Source: Voacanga thouarsii | Taxonomy: Eukaryota; Streptophyta; Magnoliopsida; Gentianales; Apocynaceae | DNA length: 64,000 nt | Reading direction: 5' to 3' | Assembly: GCA_026120185.1 (NCBI GenBank) | Contig: JANUWF010003378.1 | Span: 248,001 to 312,000, forward strand | Shown here: positions 11,485 through 23,610 of the stretch, piece after piece | Position numbering within the stretch: the stretch's first letter is position 1 | Layout: the number at the start of each line of letters is the position of its first letter | Position numbers and translations under genes: made by a program | The notes under the pieces: model-generated | What the model saw: only the letters and a program-made list of their open reading frames with translations | Databases searched by the model: none | What the model was told of the DNA's origin: nothing

Positions 11485-12894
11485 ATGACGAAAACAAAGA
11501 CTAAGGTGGAGAAATTCAATCAAAGTGTCAACTTTGGCATGTGGCAACTCAAAATGGAGGCCATTTTAATTCAAGATGGGATTGACTTAGCCTTGAAAGG
11601 AATAGAGGAGAAGCCAGCGGAGATAACAACAGCGGCATTTGAAGACCTAGATAAAAGATCGAGATTAAGTATCATTCTAAATCTCTCTAATGAGGTTTTT
11701 TTTAAGAGAAGTTGCTGCTGAGACTTCTGCAAAAGCAATGTGGGAAAAATTGAAGGCTTTGGATATGAAGAAGATAGTGGAGAATCGGCTTTATCTGAAA
11801 CAAACCTTGTTTACACTTCGGATGGATGAAGGTACATCTATTACTTCACATGTTGATACGTTTGATTCTCTCATTATGGATTTGAGTAATATTGGTGTGA
11901 AAATAGATGATGAGGATCGGGCCATTTTATTATTGTGTTTAAGCATTTTTGAGATACTATGATGTATAGAAAAGAAACTATCTCGTATCAGGAAATTAAA
12001 TCTGCTTTGAAATCAAAAGAAAGAATTAACAGAGATTAATTAGGGAGGTTAGTGGAAATTAGGCTAAAGGTCTGATAGCCAGGGGTAGATCCAAAAATAG
12101 AACTTGTGGCAGTAGTAAATAAAAAACCAGATCCAAATCTAGATATAGAAATTTAGTTTGAAATTATTGTCATAAAAAAGGGCACATTAAGTCTGAATGC
12201 TTTAAATTAAAAAATAATGATAAGCAAAAAGAAAAATCTAGTGTTGTAGTAGATGAGAGTGAATAAAATATTTTCTTTGTGACTAATAGTAGGACAAAGT
12301 CTGAAAATGAATGGATTTAAGATTCGGGTTGTTCTTACCATATGTGTCCCAATAGAGATTTGTTTTCCACTTATGAACCTTGTAACGGTGGATTTGTTTT
12401 GATGGGGAATAATGTCGTTTGTAATATTGTGGGTAAGGGCATAGTTCGAATTAAAATACATGATAATATTGTGAGGACTCTCACTGATGTTAGACATGTT
12501 CTCGATTTGAAAAAGAATCTCATCTCTTTGGGCATCCTTGAGGCTCTTAGGTGTAAATATGCAGCTAAAGGTAGAGTTATAAAAGTTTGTAATGGTGCTC
12601 TTGTTGTTATGAAAGGTTGCAGATCTGGTAGTTTGTATATTTTGTAGGGAACTACTATTACAGGTTCTGTTATAGCTTCTACATCATCTCTGTCTGATTC
12701 TGACATCACCAAATTATGGCATATGCATTTGAGGCACATGAGTGAGAGAAGTTGTGTATGTTGAGCAAGAGAGGCCTTTTGGATGGACAAAATACTGGTG
12801 CATTGGACTTTTGTAAGCACTGTATTTTCAGAAAGTAGAAAATGGTCAACTTCAACTCACCATCAATTTACCAGATTAAAGGCACCTTAGATTT
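11485..12894 (+). pseudogene. Outer copia gag-protease-preintegrase remnant
   Basis: The ATG at 11485 opens a Tnt1-type gag containing FNQSVNFGMWQLKMEAILIQ and, after a frameshift in the T8 run near 11698, MWEKL, LYLKQTLFTLRM and DRAILLL. The zinc knuckle (YCHKKGHIKSEC) has lost its first cysteine: codon 12159-12161 is TGA in place of a Cys codon. The protease active site DSGCSYHM at 12321 follows an in-frame TAA (12318-12320). The GAG-pre-integrase motif [10 protein letters not shown] is readable near 12716. Coding stops at 12894, where the sirevirus inserted, and the integrase resumes at 23611. Confidence 0.85.
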
Positions 12895-14191
12895 TGTTAG
12901 CCCTAAGGGCTGTCTTCTGTGTTTTGATTTATGACAACACTGATATGGACTAACTTGTCAATTTATTGTGATAGGACATGTTAGACCTTTATTCTTCTAA
13001 AGTCTTCAGATAAGAATTGTTGGCAACTTCTTCATCGCTGATTTCTAGATTAAAAGATCAAATGAGAAAATCAGAGTATGAGGAGTTATATATCGAGGAA
13101 GCTCTTTATGAAGAATGATAGAGTAGGAAGTGTTATTGAGGTATATTTATTAATTCCTATGTCTTCTTATCTTTTGATTCATTTGACTTTACCTTGAAGC
13201 TTCAAAAGAGATGCTTTTCAAAGTTTTTGAAATTCACATAATTTTGGATGGAACAATTTGAATTCAAAAAGTTCATCCAAAATCCTGTAAACTGGATTAA
13301 AAATTTTTTTTGCCGGGTAGTGCCATTTTGGACTTACTTTTTGGATGCATCTTCGTCCAAAACCCGTGTTCAAAACTCGGATAAGTTTAAACATAAAATT
13401 TATAGCCATTTTTTTATGACCGTTGGCATTCCACTTTTTAGCTCTATAAATAGCCCTTAAAAGCAAGATTAGATGGATAACATTTTTGAGACATCTATCT
13501 TAGAAACATTATTGCTCACTATTTTCAAAAATCTCCTTTTATCTAGCTTCAAAGAGAGTTCAATTTGTATCAAAGATAAAAGTATTTTGTGCTTTGTATT
13601 CGAGAGAACATCTGCTCAAGTAAGTGAGCTTCTTACTATCTTAATGATATTCTAATATCTGTTGTAGTGCAAGATTGTGGTGTAAAACCCATAGGGGTGA
13701 GCCTTGTGTTGATTTATGTTCAAGGTTGTGGTGTAAAACCCATTGGGGTGTTCTTTGTTTTGTGGTTGTATCAAGGTTGTGGAGTAAAACCTAGTGAGGT
13801 GATCCTTGATGTGTATGCGTAACTGAGAGGTTGTGGAAAACCTAGTGTGGTGATCCTCTCTTGTATGTGAAACAGTTTCATTAAGTGAGGTTAATGAAAT
13901 AGAATTGAAAATACTTAAGTGTGAGGCTTAAGGTAGTGGACGTAGATCATTATTGATCGAACCACCATACATCTCTTGCCTCATTTTATTCAGTTGTTCA
14001 TATACTGTTTTATATGTCATTTCTCTATCTAAATCTGCATATACATCTACGAGTGCTTGGATAGTTTTCTATGCATATATAAAGTCAGTTGAAGCATCTT
14101 GGTGATCATCCTTGTTCAGTATTTTAGACAATTCGAAAAATTATTTTTGCTTGCCAAAAACCTTATTCACCCCCTTTCTAAGGTTTTTTCA
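12895..14191 (+). repeat. 5' LTR of the nested sirevirus
   Basis: 1297 bp. It has a TATAAATA box at 13445-13452 and a minisatellite at about 13665-13865. It is 49 bp longer than the 3' LTR because it holds one more minisatellite unit. Over the first 320 bp I count about 19 differences from the 3' LTR. Confidence 0.92.
13665..13870 (+). repeat. LTR minisatellite, about 4 units (5' LTR)
   Basis: Units of about 50 bp follow the pattern 'ggttgtggtgtaaaaccc..tggggtgatcctt'. Four are readable here and only three at the equivalent place of the 3' LTR (23140-23285). Confidence 0.85.
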
Positions 14192-14193
14192 TT

Positions 14194-14211
14194 TGGTATT
14201 AGAGCGAGGTC
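14194..14211 (+). other. Sirevirus primer-binding site
   Basis: TGGTATTAGAGCGAGGTC begins 2 bp after the LTR. It is an initiator tRNA-Met type PBS with a T in place of C at position 7. Confidence 0.85.
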
Positions 14212-14251
14212 TACATACTCTTGGTCTAACAACCTTGTAGAAAAGATATTA

Positions 14252-16170
14252 ATGGTAAGCTCATCCTCTCTTCCATTTGTTCAAGGGTCTTCAACAAATT
14301 GTCCTCGTTTGTTTAATGGAAACAACTATACTTTCTGGAAAAATAGAATGAAGATTTATGTGTGTTCTATTAACTTCGAGTTATGGAGTTTAATAGAGAA
14401 TGGTCCTTTTATTCTATCAAAGATGATTAATGGCATAAAAATACCTAAACAGAATGATGAGTATAGTGTGGAAGACAATGCAAAAATGACTCTAAATTTT
14501 CAAGCTATGAACATTTTGGGTTGTGCACTAGATGCGACTGAATACAACCGTGTTAGTGGTTGTGATTCAGCCTATGATATGTGGAGATTGCTTGAAGTCA
14601 CCCATGAGGGGACTAACCAAGTCAAAGAATCAAAACTAAGGCTTCTTATTCATGATTATGAATTATTTACTATGAGGCCAAATGAAAGTATCATTGACAT
14701 GTTCACAAGATTTACTAATATCTCAAATGGTTTGAAAGCTTACGGTAAGGTTTATTCCCTTGAGAAACAAAATCGGAAAATTCTTGATGCTTTAGCAAAA
14801 GGTTGGCAGCCTAAAACTCTTGTTGTAGAAGAATCCAAGGATTTAAAATCCCTACCTACTGAAGAGTTGATCGGATCTCTTTTAACTTATGAGATAAAGC
14901 TTAAAAGATTTCATGAATATGATGATCGTGATAGAGGCAGAAAAGGAATTGCGCTAAAGACTGAAAATGAAGATGGAGAAACAAGTCTTTCGAAAAGCAA
15001 TGGAGGCATGGAAATGGATAGTGATGACTTGGCAATGATAGCAAAGAAATTCAGAAGGATGTTCAACAAATGAAACTACAAACGAGGAAGGAAGCTTATA
15101 AGAAAGAAAGGGCAAACCTCCGACTTCAAACGTCAATGCTTTGAATGTAAAAGCACGAATCACTTTATTGCAGACTGTCCGATTGCAAAAGGCAAGGAAG
15201 GAAAAACGTCTAAGAAAAAGAAAGACTTGAAGGTCAAGAAAGGTAAAGGATTGATGGGAGCTTGAGACTTAAATGAAGATGAATCTGAAGATAAGGAATC
15301 TGAGGAAGAAACTGCCAACATTTGCTTCATGGCTTTGGAAAATGAGGTAAACCTTTCAACATCTGACTGCATGTCTAATTCGCATATATCTATGACTGAA
15401 AAGCATGTTGATCCTAATGAGTTGTTATGTGATATGTTTTATGAAGTAAAAAAATTGTCCAGAAAAAATAAAGATTTAAAGTTGAAGGTTAATTGTCTGA
15501 TGAAAGAAAATGAAGCCTTGTTGAATGATTACAAAATGTCTTTTGAAACACATATATGTGCTATAATTGAAAAAGATGTGATCATGACCGCTTTGCATCA
15601 TGCATCTTTGGAAAATAAAAACCTGTGTGATAAAATTCAAACTCTTGAATGCATGGTTAGCACATTTGATGATATGAAAATTAGAGTAAATGATCTTACC
15701 AATTGCATTAAGAAATTCACAAATGGTAAAAGCAATCTAGAAAAGCTACTCATAACTCAACATCATTTTGGTAATCGAAGTGGCTTAGGATATAAACATG
15801 AGGATAAAGACAAAATTTGCAAGCCCAGATTTGTTTATGCTGAAAATCGAAGTGGCTTACGATATAAACATGAGGATAAAGACAAAATTTGCAAGCCCAG
15901 ATTTATTATAGCGGGAAATCAAAGTGGCTTAGGATATGAACATAAGAATAACTACAAAAAGAACAATTTTCAATATGTTAAACTTACTTCTTCTCACAAC
16001 ACATACAAAGCATGCATGTATTGTGAAAATCCTGGACATATTGTTTCGAGATGTTTTATCAAGAGAAAAGTTGAAACCGGTTTACTTTCTGGAAAATCAA
16101 AGAAAATGTTACTAACCTTCATGGACCCAAGAAAGTGTGGGTACCAAAAATCATCTCTTCTTCTCATGTA
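14252..16170 (+). pseudogene. Sirevirus gag (capsid and two CCHC knuckles), broken
   Basis: The ATG at 14252 begins a sirevirus-type gag with LFNGNNYTFWKNRMKIY near residue 25, the usual RNA-packaging coat protein. An in-frame TGA at 15071-15073 interrupts it, but the same frame then reads a complete CX2CX4HX4C knuckle (CFECKSTNHFIADC, 15137-15178). A TGA at 15263-15265 sits where Trp would be expected (TGG to TGA). Beyond this is a long charged coiled-coil-like stretch (15329-15750), a 72-bp in-frame tandem repeat and a second knuckle, CMYCENPGHIVSRC (about 16012-16053). Two knuckles and a long gag are usual for sireviruses. Confidence 0.85.
15770..15960 (+). repeat. 72-bp in-frame tandem repeat within gag
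   Basis: A 24-residue unit (NRSGLGYKHEDKDKICKP at its core) occurs twice in full and a third time partly. Asn codons start at 15773, 15845 and 15917, exactly 72 bp apart. The reading frame is preserved, so the protein simply gains charged repeats before the second zinc knuckle. Confidence 0.9.
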
Positions 16171-16179
16171 AAGGCACGG

Positions 16180-17704
16180 TCTTTAAGCTTCACCAAGTGG
16201 TTCTTGGACAGTGGTTGTTCAAGACACATGACTGGAAATACAGCTCTGTTAGAAGATATTTAGACCACAAATGAAGGATTTGTTGCATTTGGAGATAAGA
16301 AGAAAGGGAAGATTCTCGGCATTGGAAATATTGGTAAAGGTTCCTAAACATTTATAAAGGAAGTTTTACTTATTGATGATTTGAAATATAACCTGCTCAG
16401 CATTAGACAACTTTGTGACAATGGTTGCAAAGTCATTTTTGAAAAAGATTCTTGCTCTATACTTGACAGTGGAAATCTCAAAATCATCTTTACTGCCAAA
16501 GGCATAGGAAATATATATGTGTTTTATCTTGATGACCTTGTAGCTAATGGAATTAGATGCCTATCCATTCATGACAATGATTGTTATCTTTGGCATAGAA
16601 GAGTATGGCATGTATCCTTTGATTTGTTAAACAAGCTGTGCTCAAAAGAACTTGTTAGGGGGCTTCCAAAAATGAAATTTGATAAACATAAAATCTGTGA
16701 TGCATGTCAATTTGGGAAGCAAATCAAAACCTCTTTTAAACTAAAGAAAATGATTTCTACCTCAAAACCACTCGAATTAGTTCATATGGATTTGTTTGGA
16801 CCCATGAGGACTGCTAGTCTTGGAGGTAAAAAAATATGCATATGTAATTGTTGATGATTTTTCTAGATTTACCTGGACCTTTTTTCTTGGTAAAAAAGAT
16901 GAAGCCTTTTCTGAATTTTCAAAACTGATAAAGCGCGTTAAAAACTCGATTGGATACAAACTGGTTTCTATTAGAAGTGACAGTGGCAAAGAATTTTGTA
17001 ACAGTGAATTTAGCCACTTCTGTGATGAAAATGGAGTCTTTCATAATTTTTCAGCAGCTAAAACTCCTCAACAAAATTGTGTTGTTGAAAGGAAAAATCG
17101 GACCTTGCAAGAAATGGCTAGACCAATGCTTTGTGAAAATGCTGTTCCAAAATACTTTTGGGCGGAAGCTGTTAACACAGCATGCTATATAATAAACCGA
17201 GTTATGTTAAGACCATTTTTGAGAAAAACTCTGTTTGAACTTATGTTTGATAAAACTCCTTCTATCTCTTATTTTAAGGTTTTTGGATGTAAATATTTTA
17301 TTCTAAATACAAGAGATAATCTTGGAAAACTCGATAGTAAGTCCGATGAGGCCATATTTCTTGGATACTCTTCCAATAAGAAAGCTTATAAAGTATATAA
17401 CAAAAGAACTCTTTGTGTGGAAGAATCTATACATGTTGTATTTGATGAATCTAACATTTTTACTTCAAAAAGAAATGGCGATGATGTAAGGAATTCAAAT
17501 GAAGTTAAGTTAGATCATGTTAAAGCCCCACCATTAGATACTCAAGCAAAAGAAGAAGAGATTGAAGAATTTCATATTGAACAAGAAAAAGAACAAACTA
17601 AAGATTCTGCAAATTATCAATTGCCGAAGGATTGGAAATACAAATTAGGTCATCCAAAGGAACAAATTATTGGAGATCCAAATCATGGAGTTAAAACTAG
17701 ATAG
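16180..17704 (+). pseudogene. Sirevirus protease and integrase, frameshifted
   Basis: Protease: WFLDSGCSRHM with the catalytic Asp at 16207. In-frame TAG (16261) and TAA (16345) follow. Integrase: the N-terminal zinc-binding part reads LWHRRVWHVS...CDACQFGKQ (the usual Leu-Gly before the second His is Val-Trp here). The catalytic Asp is in VHMDLFGP near 16784. A frameshift occurs in the A7 run at 16828-16834, after which YVIVDDFSRFTW, RSDSGKEF (second Asp) and CVVERKNRT (Glu; Gly is usual before VVER) are readable. The C-terminal GKLDSKSDEAIFLGYS motif is intact. The frame ends at a stop at 17702-17704. Confidence 0.88.
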
Positions 17705-18710
17705 TATTTCATTGATAACTTTGCTCGTCTTTCCAATATTGAACCTAGCGGCATTGATATTGCATTACATGATGAATTTTGGATTATTGCCATGCAAGAA
17801 GAGTTAAATCAATTCGAAAGAAATCAGGTTTGGAAACTTGTTCCTAGACCGCATGATCATCCTGTTATTGGAACAAAATGGGTTTTTAGAAATAAACTTG
17901 ATGAAAATGGGGCTATAATTAGAAACAAGGCTAGATTGGTGGCTTAAGGATTTAATCAAGAAGAAGGCATTGACTATGATGAAACATTTACTCCTGTTGC
18001 TAGACTAGAATCAATTAGAATGTTACTTGCCTTTGCATCCTTTAAAAATTTCATATTCTATCAAATGGATGTCAAAAGTGCCTTTCTAAATGGCTTTATT
18101 GGAAGTGTACGTTGAACAGCCACCTGGTTTTACTCATGAGATTTTTCCGAATCATGCTTTCAAACTCTCTAAAGCTCTTTATGGATTAAAGCAAACTCTA
18201 AGAGCTTGGTATAAAAGACCTAGTGGATTTCTGATCTTGAAAGGATTTTCTAGAGGCTTGATTGATAATACCTTGTTTATTAAATCTGATAACCCTGATA
18301 ATTTACTAATTATTCACATCTATGTTGATGATATTATTTTTTGTGCTACTAATGAATCTTTGTGCAAGATGTTTGCTAAAGACTATGGAGGAAGAATTTG
18401 AAATGAGTATGATGGGAGAATTGAACTTCTTTCTCGGACTGCAAATTAAGCAAACCAAGGACAGAATCTTTATAAACCAAGCTAAGTATGCCAAAGAGTT
18501 GCTCAAAAGGTTTGGAATGAATGAAGCAAAAGAAATCAGCACACCTATGAGTACATCTATAATACTTGACCAAGATGAAAAGAGTAAGAAGGTAGATGAA
18601 CGTAAATATAGAGGTATGATTGGAAGTCTACTATATCTTACTACTAGTCGACCAGATAACATGTTTTTAGTATGTCTTTGTGCTCAATTTCAATCTTATG
18701 CTAAATGAAT
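17705..18710 (+). pseudogene. Sirevirus reverse transcriptase, broken
   Basis: RVT_2-type RT motifs in order: MQEELNQFERNQVWKLVP (about 17790), GTKWVFRNK, a TAA at 17945-17947 in place of the Gln codon of LVAQGF (CAA to TAA), DETFTPVARLESIRMLLA, and QMDVKSAFLNGF. A small deletion near 18102 then shifts the frame to VYVEQPPGF. The catalytic YVDD box is at 18321-18332. A one-base insertion near 18379 changes frame before EEFEMSMMGELNFFLGLQI, and LLKRFGMNEAKEISTPM follows. The catalytic Asp pair is retained, but the chain cannot be translated through. Confidence 0.9.
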
Positions 18711-19150
18711 CACATTTAAGTGTAGTTAAACGCATACTTCGATATCTGATTGGCACATATGATTATGGATTATGGTATCCACGTACTAATACTTTTCATC
18801 TTATAGGATATACTGATGCAGATTATGCAGGGTGTAAAGTTGAAAGAAAAAGTACTAGTGGCCATTGTCAATTTCTTGGACTCTCTCTTGTGTCATGGCA
18901 CAGTAAAAAGTAGGCTTGTGTATCCTTATCCACCACTGAGACTAAATATATTGTAGTCGGGAGTTGTTGTGCTCAAATTTTATAGATGAAGAATACATTG
19001 CTAGATTTTAATCTAAATTTTAATTGTGTACCTATATGGTGTGACAATACAAGTGCTATCAATCCAACAAAAAATCTAGTGCAGTATTCGAGGACAATGA
19101 TAACTAACCATGTGGTATACAATCGATGCATTGTGCAGGATTTGTAAAGA
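18711..19150 (+). pseudogene. Sirevirus RNase H, 3'-truncated
   Basis: After one more frame change near 18706, SHLSVVKRILRYLIGT and YTDADYAGC (first catalytic Asp) are readable, then SLVSWHSKK with a TAG where Gln usually follows. TTETKY supplies the Glu and WCDNTSA the next Asp (about 19038). The expected continuation (HSRTKHIxxRxHFxR) is replaced by scrambled sequence after 19090, so the C-terminus is lost or badly rearranged. Confidence 0.85.
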
Positions 19151-19528
19151 AAAAGATTTTGGAAACAAAATTCTACATCCAGATTACCTTGTCCTTGTTT
19201 TGGACGCAGTGTTAGAATCCAATTCCTACATCCAAATTGCATTTTGGGAAAACACTCTTTTGGATGTTAATTTCAGATCTGGTCTTGTTCCAAAATCAAC
19301 CCTTAATATTCTCTTATTTGAAATTTTGAGTTTAAAAAAAAAATAGTTTGCGCAAACTCCTCAGAAAAACATATGTTTTCAAGGCACTTTACTCTCACAC
19401 TATCCTAGACATTCAAAGATATTTGGTTTTCTCTCATTCTAAACCCTTGAAACCGTTCTTCTTCTAAAAATCCTCTGTACTCTTCTTCTTCAAAAACCAA
19501 AAATCCCCGAAAAAGCTTCAATCATTCA

Positions 19529-21009
19529 ATGGCAAAAACTAAATCTACCATTCCAAAACTAAAGAAGGGATAGAAATCATCTCCTATAAAAAAAGAAAAT
19601 GACTTTGGGTTCTACCAAGCCGAAAGCGAAGGAAGCTTCTCCTCAACCACACTTTTCTACTTCCCACTACGATACATCAGAATCTTCTTCAGAACAAGTG
19701 AGTTCTGCAAATCAGGTACCTCGATTTCTTGATTCAAAGTGTGGAACTAAATACAATGATTGGGTTTCAAGAAATCAAACTGTAATCTCTGGCTATCGGG
19801 TTAACCATTCTGCCTTTCTAAATTTGTGGATATGTTTGATCACATTGGGTGGGGAAGTTTGTTGTCAGTTGATGAGAAAATATATATACTCTTCTGGTCT
19901 AGGAATTTTACACTAACTTGAGAAAATGAAAGCTGGAAGAAACTGAAGGAGGTTTTATGATTAGATGGTATGTGTCAAGAGTAAAAAGCAGAGAAATAGA
20001 ATTTGATCATAGGCTGTTTAATAGAATTTGTGATGTTAGAGATGCCGGTTTTCAGTACTTTGAGCTGAACAAATTTCCTGAGGGAAAAGAAATTTTTAAT
20101 CTGAAAAATTTTGAAAAACTGTTCACTGGAGGGAAAAGTTTAGAGAATTCTGGAAATAGGAGTTCTAAATGGCTGAATGGGATGGGTAGAATCTTGCATC
20201 ACATGGTGTCAAATATGATTGTCCCTAGTTCTAGCCATAAGACTTCTATAAGCATTCTGCAAATGGTGGTAATGTTGACTTTGGCTGAGAAAAGGTCAAT
20301 AAATTTTGGGTTTCTGGCAACAAAGCTTATGTTGCAGTCTCGAAACACTTCAAGCAAAGCTCTTCCATTTGGAAATCTATTGACAAAAGTCTTTGAATTT
20401 TTTTAAAATTAATTTAAATTCTGTTCCCTGTGATCCCAGCAAAACAAATGTTTACAGCTTTGATTCATTTGAAAAGAAGGGATATGTAAGGGAGGAAAAT
20501 TCATGAAAATTGTTAAGAGAATCTGCAGGAAAAAAGAGGGAAAACCTGATAAAGATTAAGGAAGAAGGGAAGTCAGGAACAAAGAGAAAATTGATGAAGT
20601 TTTTCAGGCAAAATCATCTGCTAAAGGAACTGGTCCGGACTCTGGTTTGTCTGAAAATATTCTGAGTGCAATCAGCTCCTTTGCTGAGAAATTGGAATCT
20701 CTTAGTTCAGAAATTAAGAGTCTTGGAAATAGACTTTCTATTATTGAGCAATCTGCTAAGTCTTCTGAACATGAAAAAGCTGAGGATAAGTCTGAATTGC
20801 CGGTGGACAAAAAGGATTCCTCTCCTGAACTTTCTCCTAAACCACCTTCTCCCTTAAAGAAGATAGAGACTCCTCCTCCTTCTCTCAAGCCCAAACCCTT
20901 TGGAAAAAGACAGAAACACGTTATTGTGAAAAGAAAATCCAACAGAATAGCTGGTCAGTTTTCCAAGAAGGGTGCTAGATCAAAGGATGAAACCATCAAT
21001 ATTTCCTAG
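19529..21009 (+). pseudogene. Sirevirus env-like third ORF, broken
   Basis: It starts at ATG 19529 with a Lys-rich N-terminus (MAKTKSTIPKLKKG) that meets a TAG at about 19571. Later frames hold the conserved-looking central domain (WYVSRVKSREIEFDHRLFN; GRILHHMVSNMIVP; GFLATKLM, 19957-20400). After a gap come a coiled-coil segment (ILSAISSFAEKLESL, LSSEIKSLGNRLSIIEQS) and a Pro/Lys-rich tail to the stop at 21009. Sireviruses carry such an extra ORF between RNase H and the 3' LTR, and plant database proteins of this kind are often labelled putative plant transposon protein. Its function is not established. I see no clear transmembrane helix, so 'envelope' is only the traditional name. Confidence 0.7.
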
Positions 21010-22362
21010 ACAGCATTTTTAGGCAGCAAGATTGGGTGATGAACAGTTTTATTTCTGCGCAAGTTGAACAATTTATTTTTTTTCCCAGTCATTTACATTA
21101 TGTTTTCGGATAATTTCTGATACTTGTTTAAGCTTACTTCTCTGTCATGCTTATTATCTATCTAATGACTGTTGATTGCATATTATTTCTATGGTTTTCT
21201 TCTTTTTTCCTTCTGTTATGCTTCTTTTTTATTGATGACAAAGGGGGAGAAAGAAAATGTTGGTCGTGAATATTATGGTCTGCATGACTTAGTCAATACT
21301 GGTATGCATGACTTTGGTCTGAAAATGTTAATGCTGGTCTGCATGACTGTTGGCATGATGTTGTTTGCATTCACTGGGGAGAAATAAATATCTTAGTCTA
21401 AAAATGTTATGGTCTGCATACATGCTGTTGTATGAAATTGTCGGCATGTAGTAACTGATATGGAGAAAATATTAGATCTCTGCATGTTAGGTACGATCTA
21501 CATGTTGATATAAAAAAGTTATGGGTTTAGCATAATAATCTGATATGAATTCTATATAACTGATGTTATATATATGAACTGAATTTTGGAATGTTTTCTA
21601 TTTTGAAATTGGACTGATAATCAATCTACAAAAGAATTGCTATGATAATTGGAACCAATTTGAACACTAAAACTGTTAGTGGAGAGATGAACAGTTGCTG
21701 AATTTCAAGTAACTGCATAAACTATTACGAATTGCATGAACTATATCTGGTATGAACAGTTATGCATTGAAATCAAATTTGAGCAGTTATAAAAAATCAC
21801 TGATTCACTGTTCACAAAAATTTCTATAAAAAAAAAACCCCTATGTTTATTACGTTCAATTTTATTCAAAAAACACAGAATTCTAGATGGTTGAAACTAA
21901 ATTCTATGATATGATTTTTGTGCATTGAGTCAGGGGGAGTTTTGGACTAAGAAATCTTAAATTCAAAACAAATGTTCTTATAAGTAATTTTACTAAATTG
22001 GAAAATATTTTTGGACATCCAAAATCCCTATCCAAATGTAATTCAGAAAACATCTATTCTTCCAAAACCATTTTGGATACGCTTTTTGGATGAATAAATC
22101 TTCTCTCTTATGTTTGAAATAGTCACATAAGCATATATTAAGGGGGAGCATTTTTGTATTTTATCTCTATCAAATTATTCTGAATATTTAAGAGATATGA
22201 TAGGCCTTAGGTTCATTGAGATATGTTTACAAATTTCTGATTATAAGATCTCTATGAGACCTATACAGTGAGATTGCATTCATTTGCACCTTTTCCGTTC
22301 AACATGTTCTCTCTTTACATATCAAAAGCATCATGTTTGTCATCACTTAAAAATGGGGAGAT
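21010..22362 (+). other. Sirevirus 3' non-coding region with several polypurine tracts
   Basis: About 1.35 kb without coding capacity. Purine tracts of the AAAGGGGGAGAAAG type occur at about 21240, 21930 (cagggggag), 22140 (aagggggag) and 22350 (aaaaatggggaga, directly before the 3' LTR). Repeated polypurine tracts ahead of the 3' LTR are a sirevirus hallmark. The adjacent tract is the probable plus-strand primer. 'Ctgcatgac' and 'ctgcatgtt' motifs recur at 21280-21500. Confidence 0.8.
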
Positions 22363-23610
22363 TGTTAGCCCTAAGGGCTTTCTTCTATGTTTTGACTTAT
22401 GACAAACATTAATATGGACTAACTTGTTAATCTATTGTGATAGGACATGTTTGACCTTTATTCTTCTAAAGTCTTCAGATAAGAATTGTTGGCAACTTCT
22501 TTATTGCTGATTTCAAGATTAAAAGATCAAATGAGAAAATTAGAGTATGAGGAGTTATATAACAAGGAAGCTCTTTATGAAGAATGATAGACTAGGAAGT
22601 GTTATTGAGGTATATTTATTAATTCCTATGTTTTCTTATCTTTTGATTCATTTGACTTTACCTTGAAGCTTCAAATGAGATGCTTTTCAAAGTTTTTGAA
22701 ATTCACAAAATTTTGGATGGAACAGTTTGAATCCAAAAGGTTCATCCAAAATCCTGTAAACTGGATTAAAAATTTTTTTGTCTAGGTAGTGCCATTTTGG
22801 ACTTACTTTTTGGATGAATCTTTGTCCAAAACTCGTCTCCAAAACTCTGGGTAAGTTTAAACAAAAAATTTATCGCTATTTTTTTATGACCGTTGGCATC
22901 CCACTTTTTAGCTCTATAAATAGCCCTTAAAAGCAAGATTAGATGGATAAGATTTTTGAGACATCTATCTTAAAAACATTATTGCTCAATATTTTCAAAA
23001 ATCTCCTTTTATCTAGCTTCAAAGAGAGTTCATTTTGTATCAAAGATAAAAGTATTTTGTGCTTTGTATCCGAGAGGACATCTGCTCAAGTAAGTGAGCT
23101 TCTTACTATCTTATTGATATTCTAATCTCTGTTGTAGTGCAAGGTTGTGGTGTAAAACCCATTGGGGTGATCCTTGTTTTGTGGTTGTATCAAGGTTGTA
23201 GAGTAAAACCTAGTGAGGTGATCCTTGATGTGTATGCGAAACTGAGAGGTTGTGGAAAACCTAGTGTGGTGATCCTCTCTTGTATGTGAAACAGTTTCAT
23301 TAAGTGAGGTTAATGAAATAGGGTTGAAAATCCTTAAGTGTGAGGCTTAAGGTAGTGGACGTAGATCATTGTTGATCGAACCACTATACATCTCTTGTCT
23401 CATTTTATTCAGTTGTTCATATACTGTTTTATATGTCCTTTCTCTGTCCAAAATCTGCATATACATCTACAAGTGCTTAGATAGCTTTCTATGCATCTAT
23501 AAAGTCAGTCCAAGTATCTTGGTGATCATCCTTGTTCAGTATTTTAGACAATTCGAAAAATTGTTTTTGCTTGCCAAAAACCTTATTCACCCCCCTCTAA
23601 GGTTTATTCA
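22363..23610 (+). repeat. 3' LTR of the nested sirevirus
   Basis: 1248 bp with a TATAAATA box at 22915-22922 and three minisatellite units at 23140-23285. It ends at CA 23609-23610, followed directly by resumed outer-element integrase sequence. Confidence 0.92.

Larger units (their letters stand above)
12895..23610 (+). mobile_element. Sirevirus (SIRE/Maximus-type copia), nested, 10.7 kb
   Basis: The LTRs are 12895-14191 and 22363-23610, starting TGTTAGCCCTAAG and ending ...CTAAGGTTTxTTCA. The flanking 5-mers are gattt (12890-12894) and gattc (23611-23615), a target duplication with one change. The order is PBS, gag, protease, integrase, RT, RNase H, an additional env-like ORF, then a non-coding region with several polypurine tracts. 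This architecture and the long LTRs define sireviruses. Every pol domain is present but broken by stops and frameshifts, so it is inactive. It lies within the integrase region of the outer copia in the same orientation. Confidence 0.92.
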
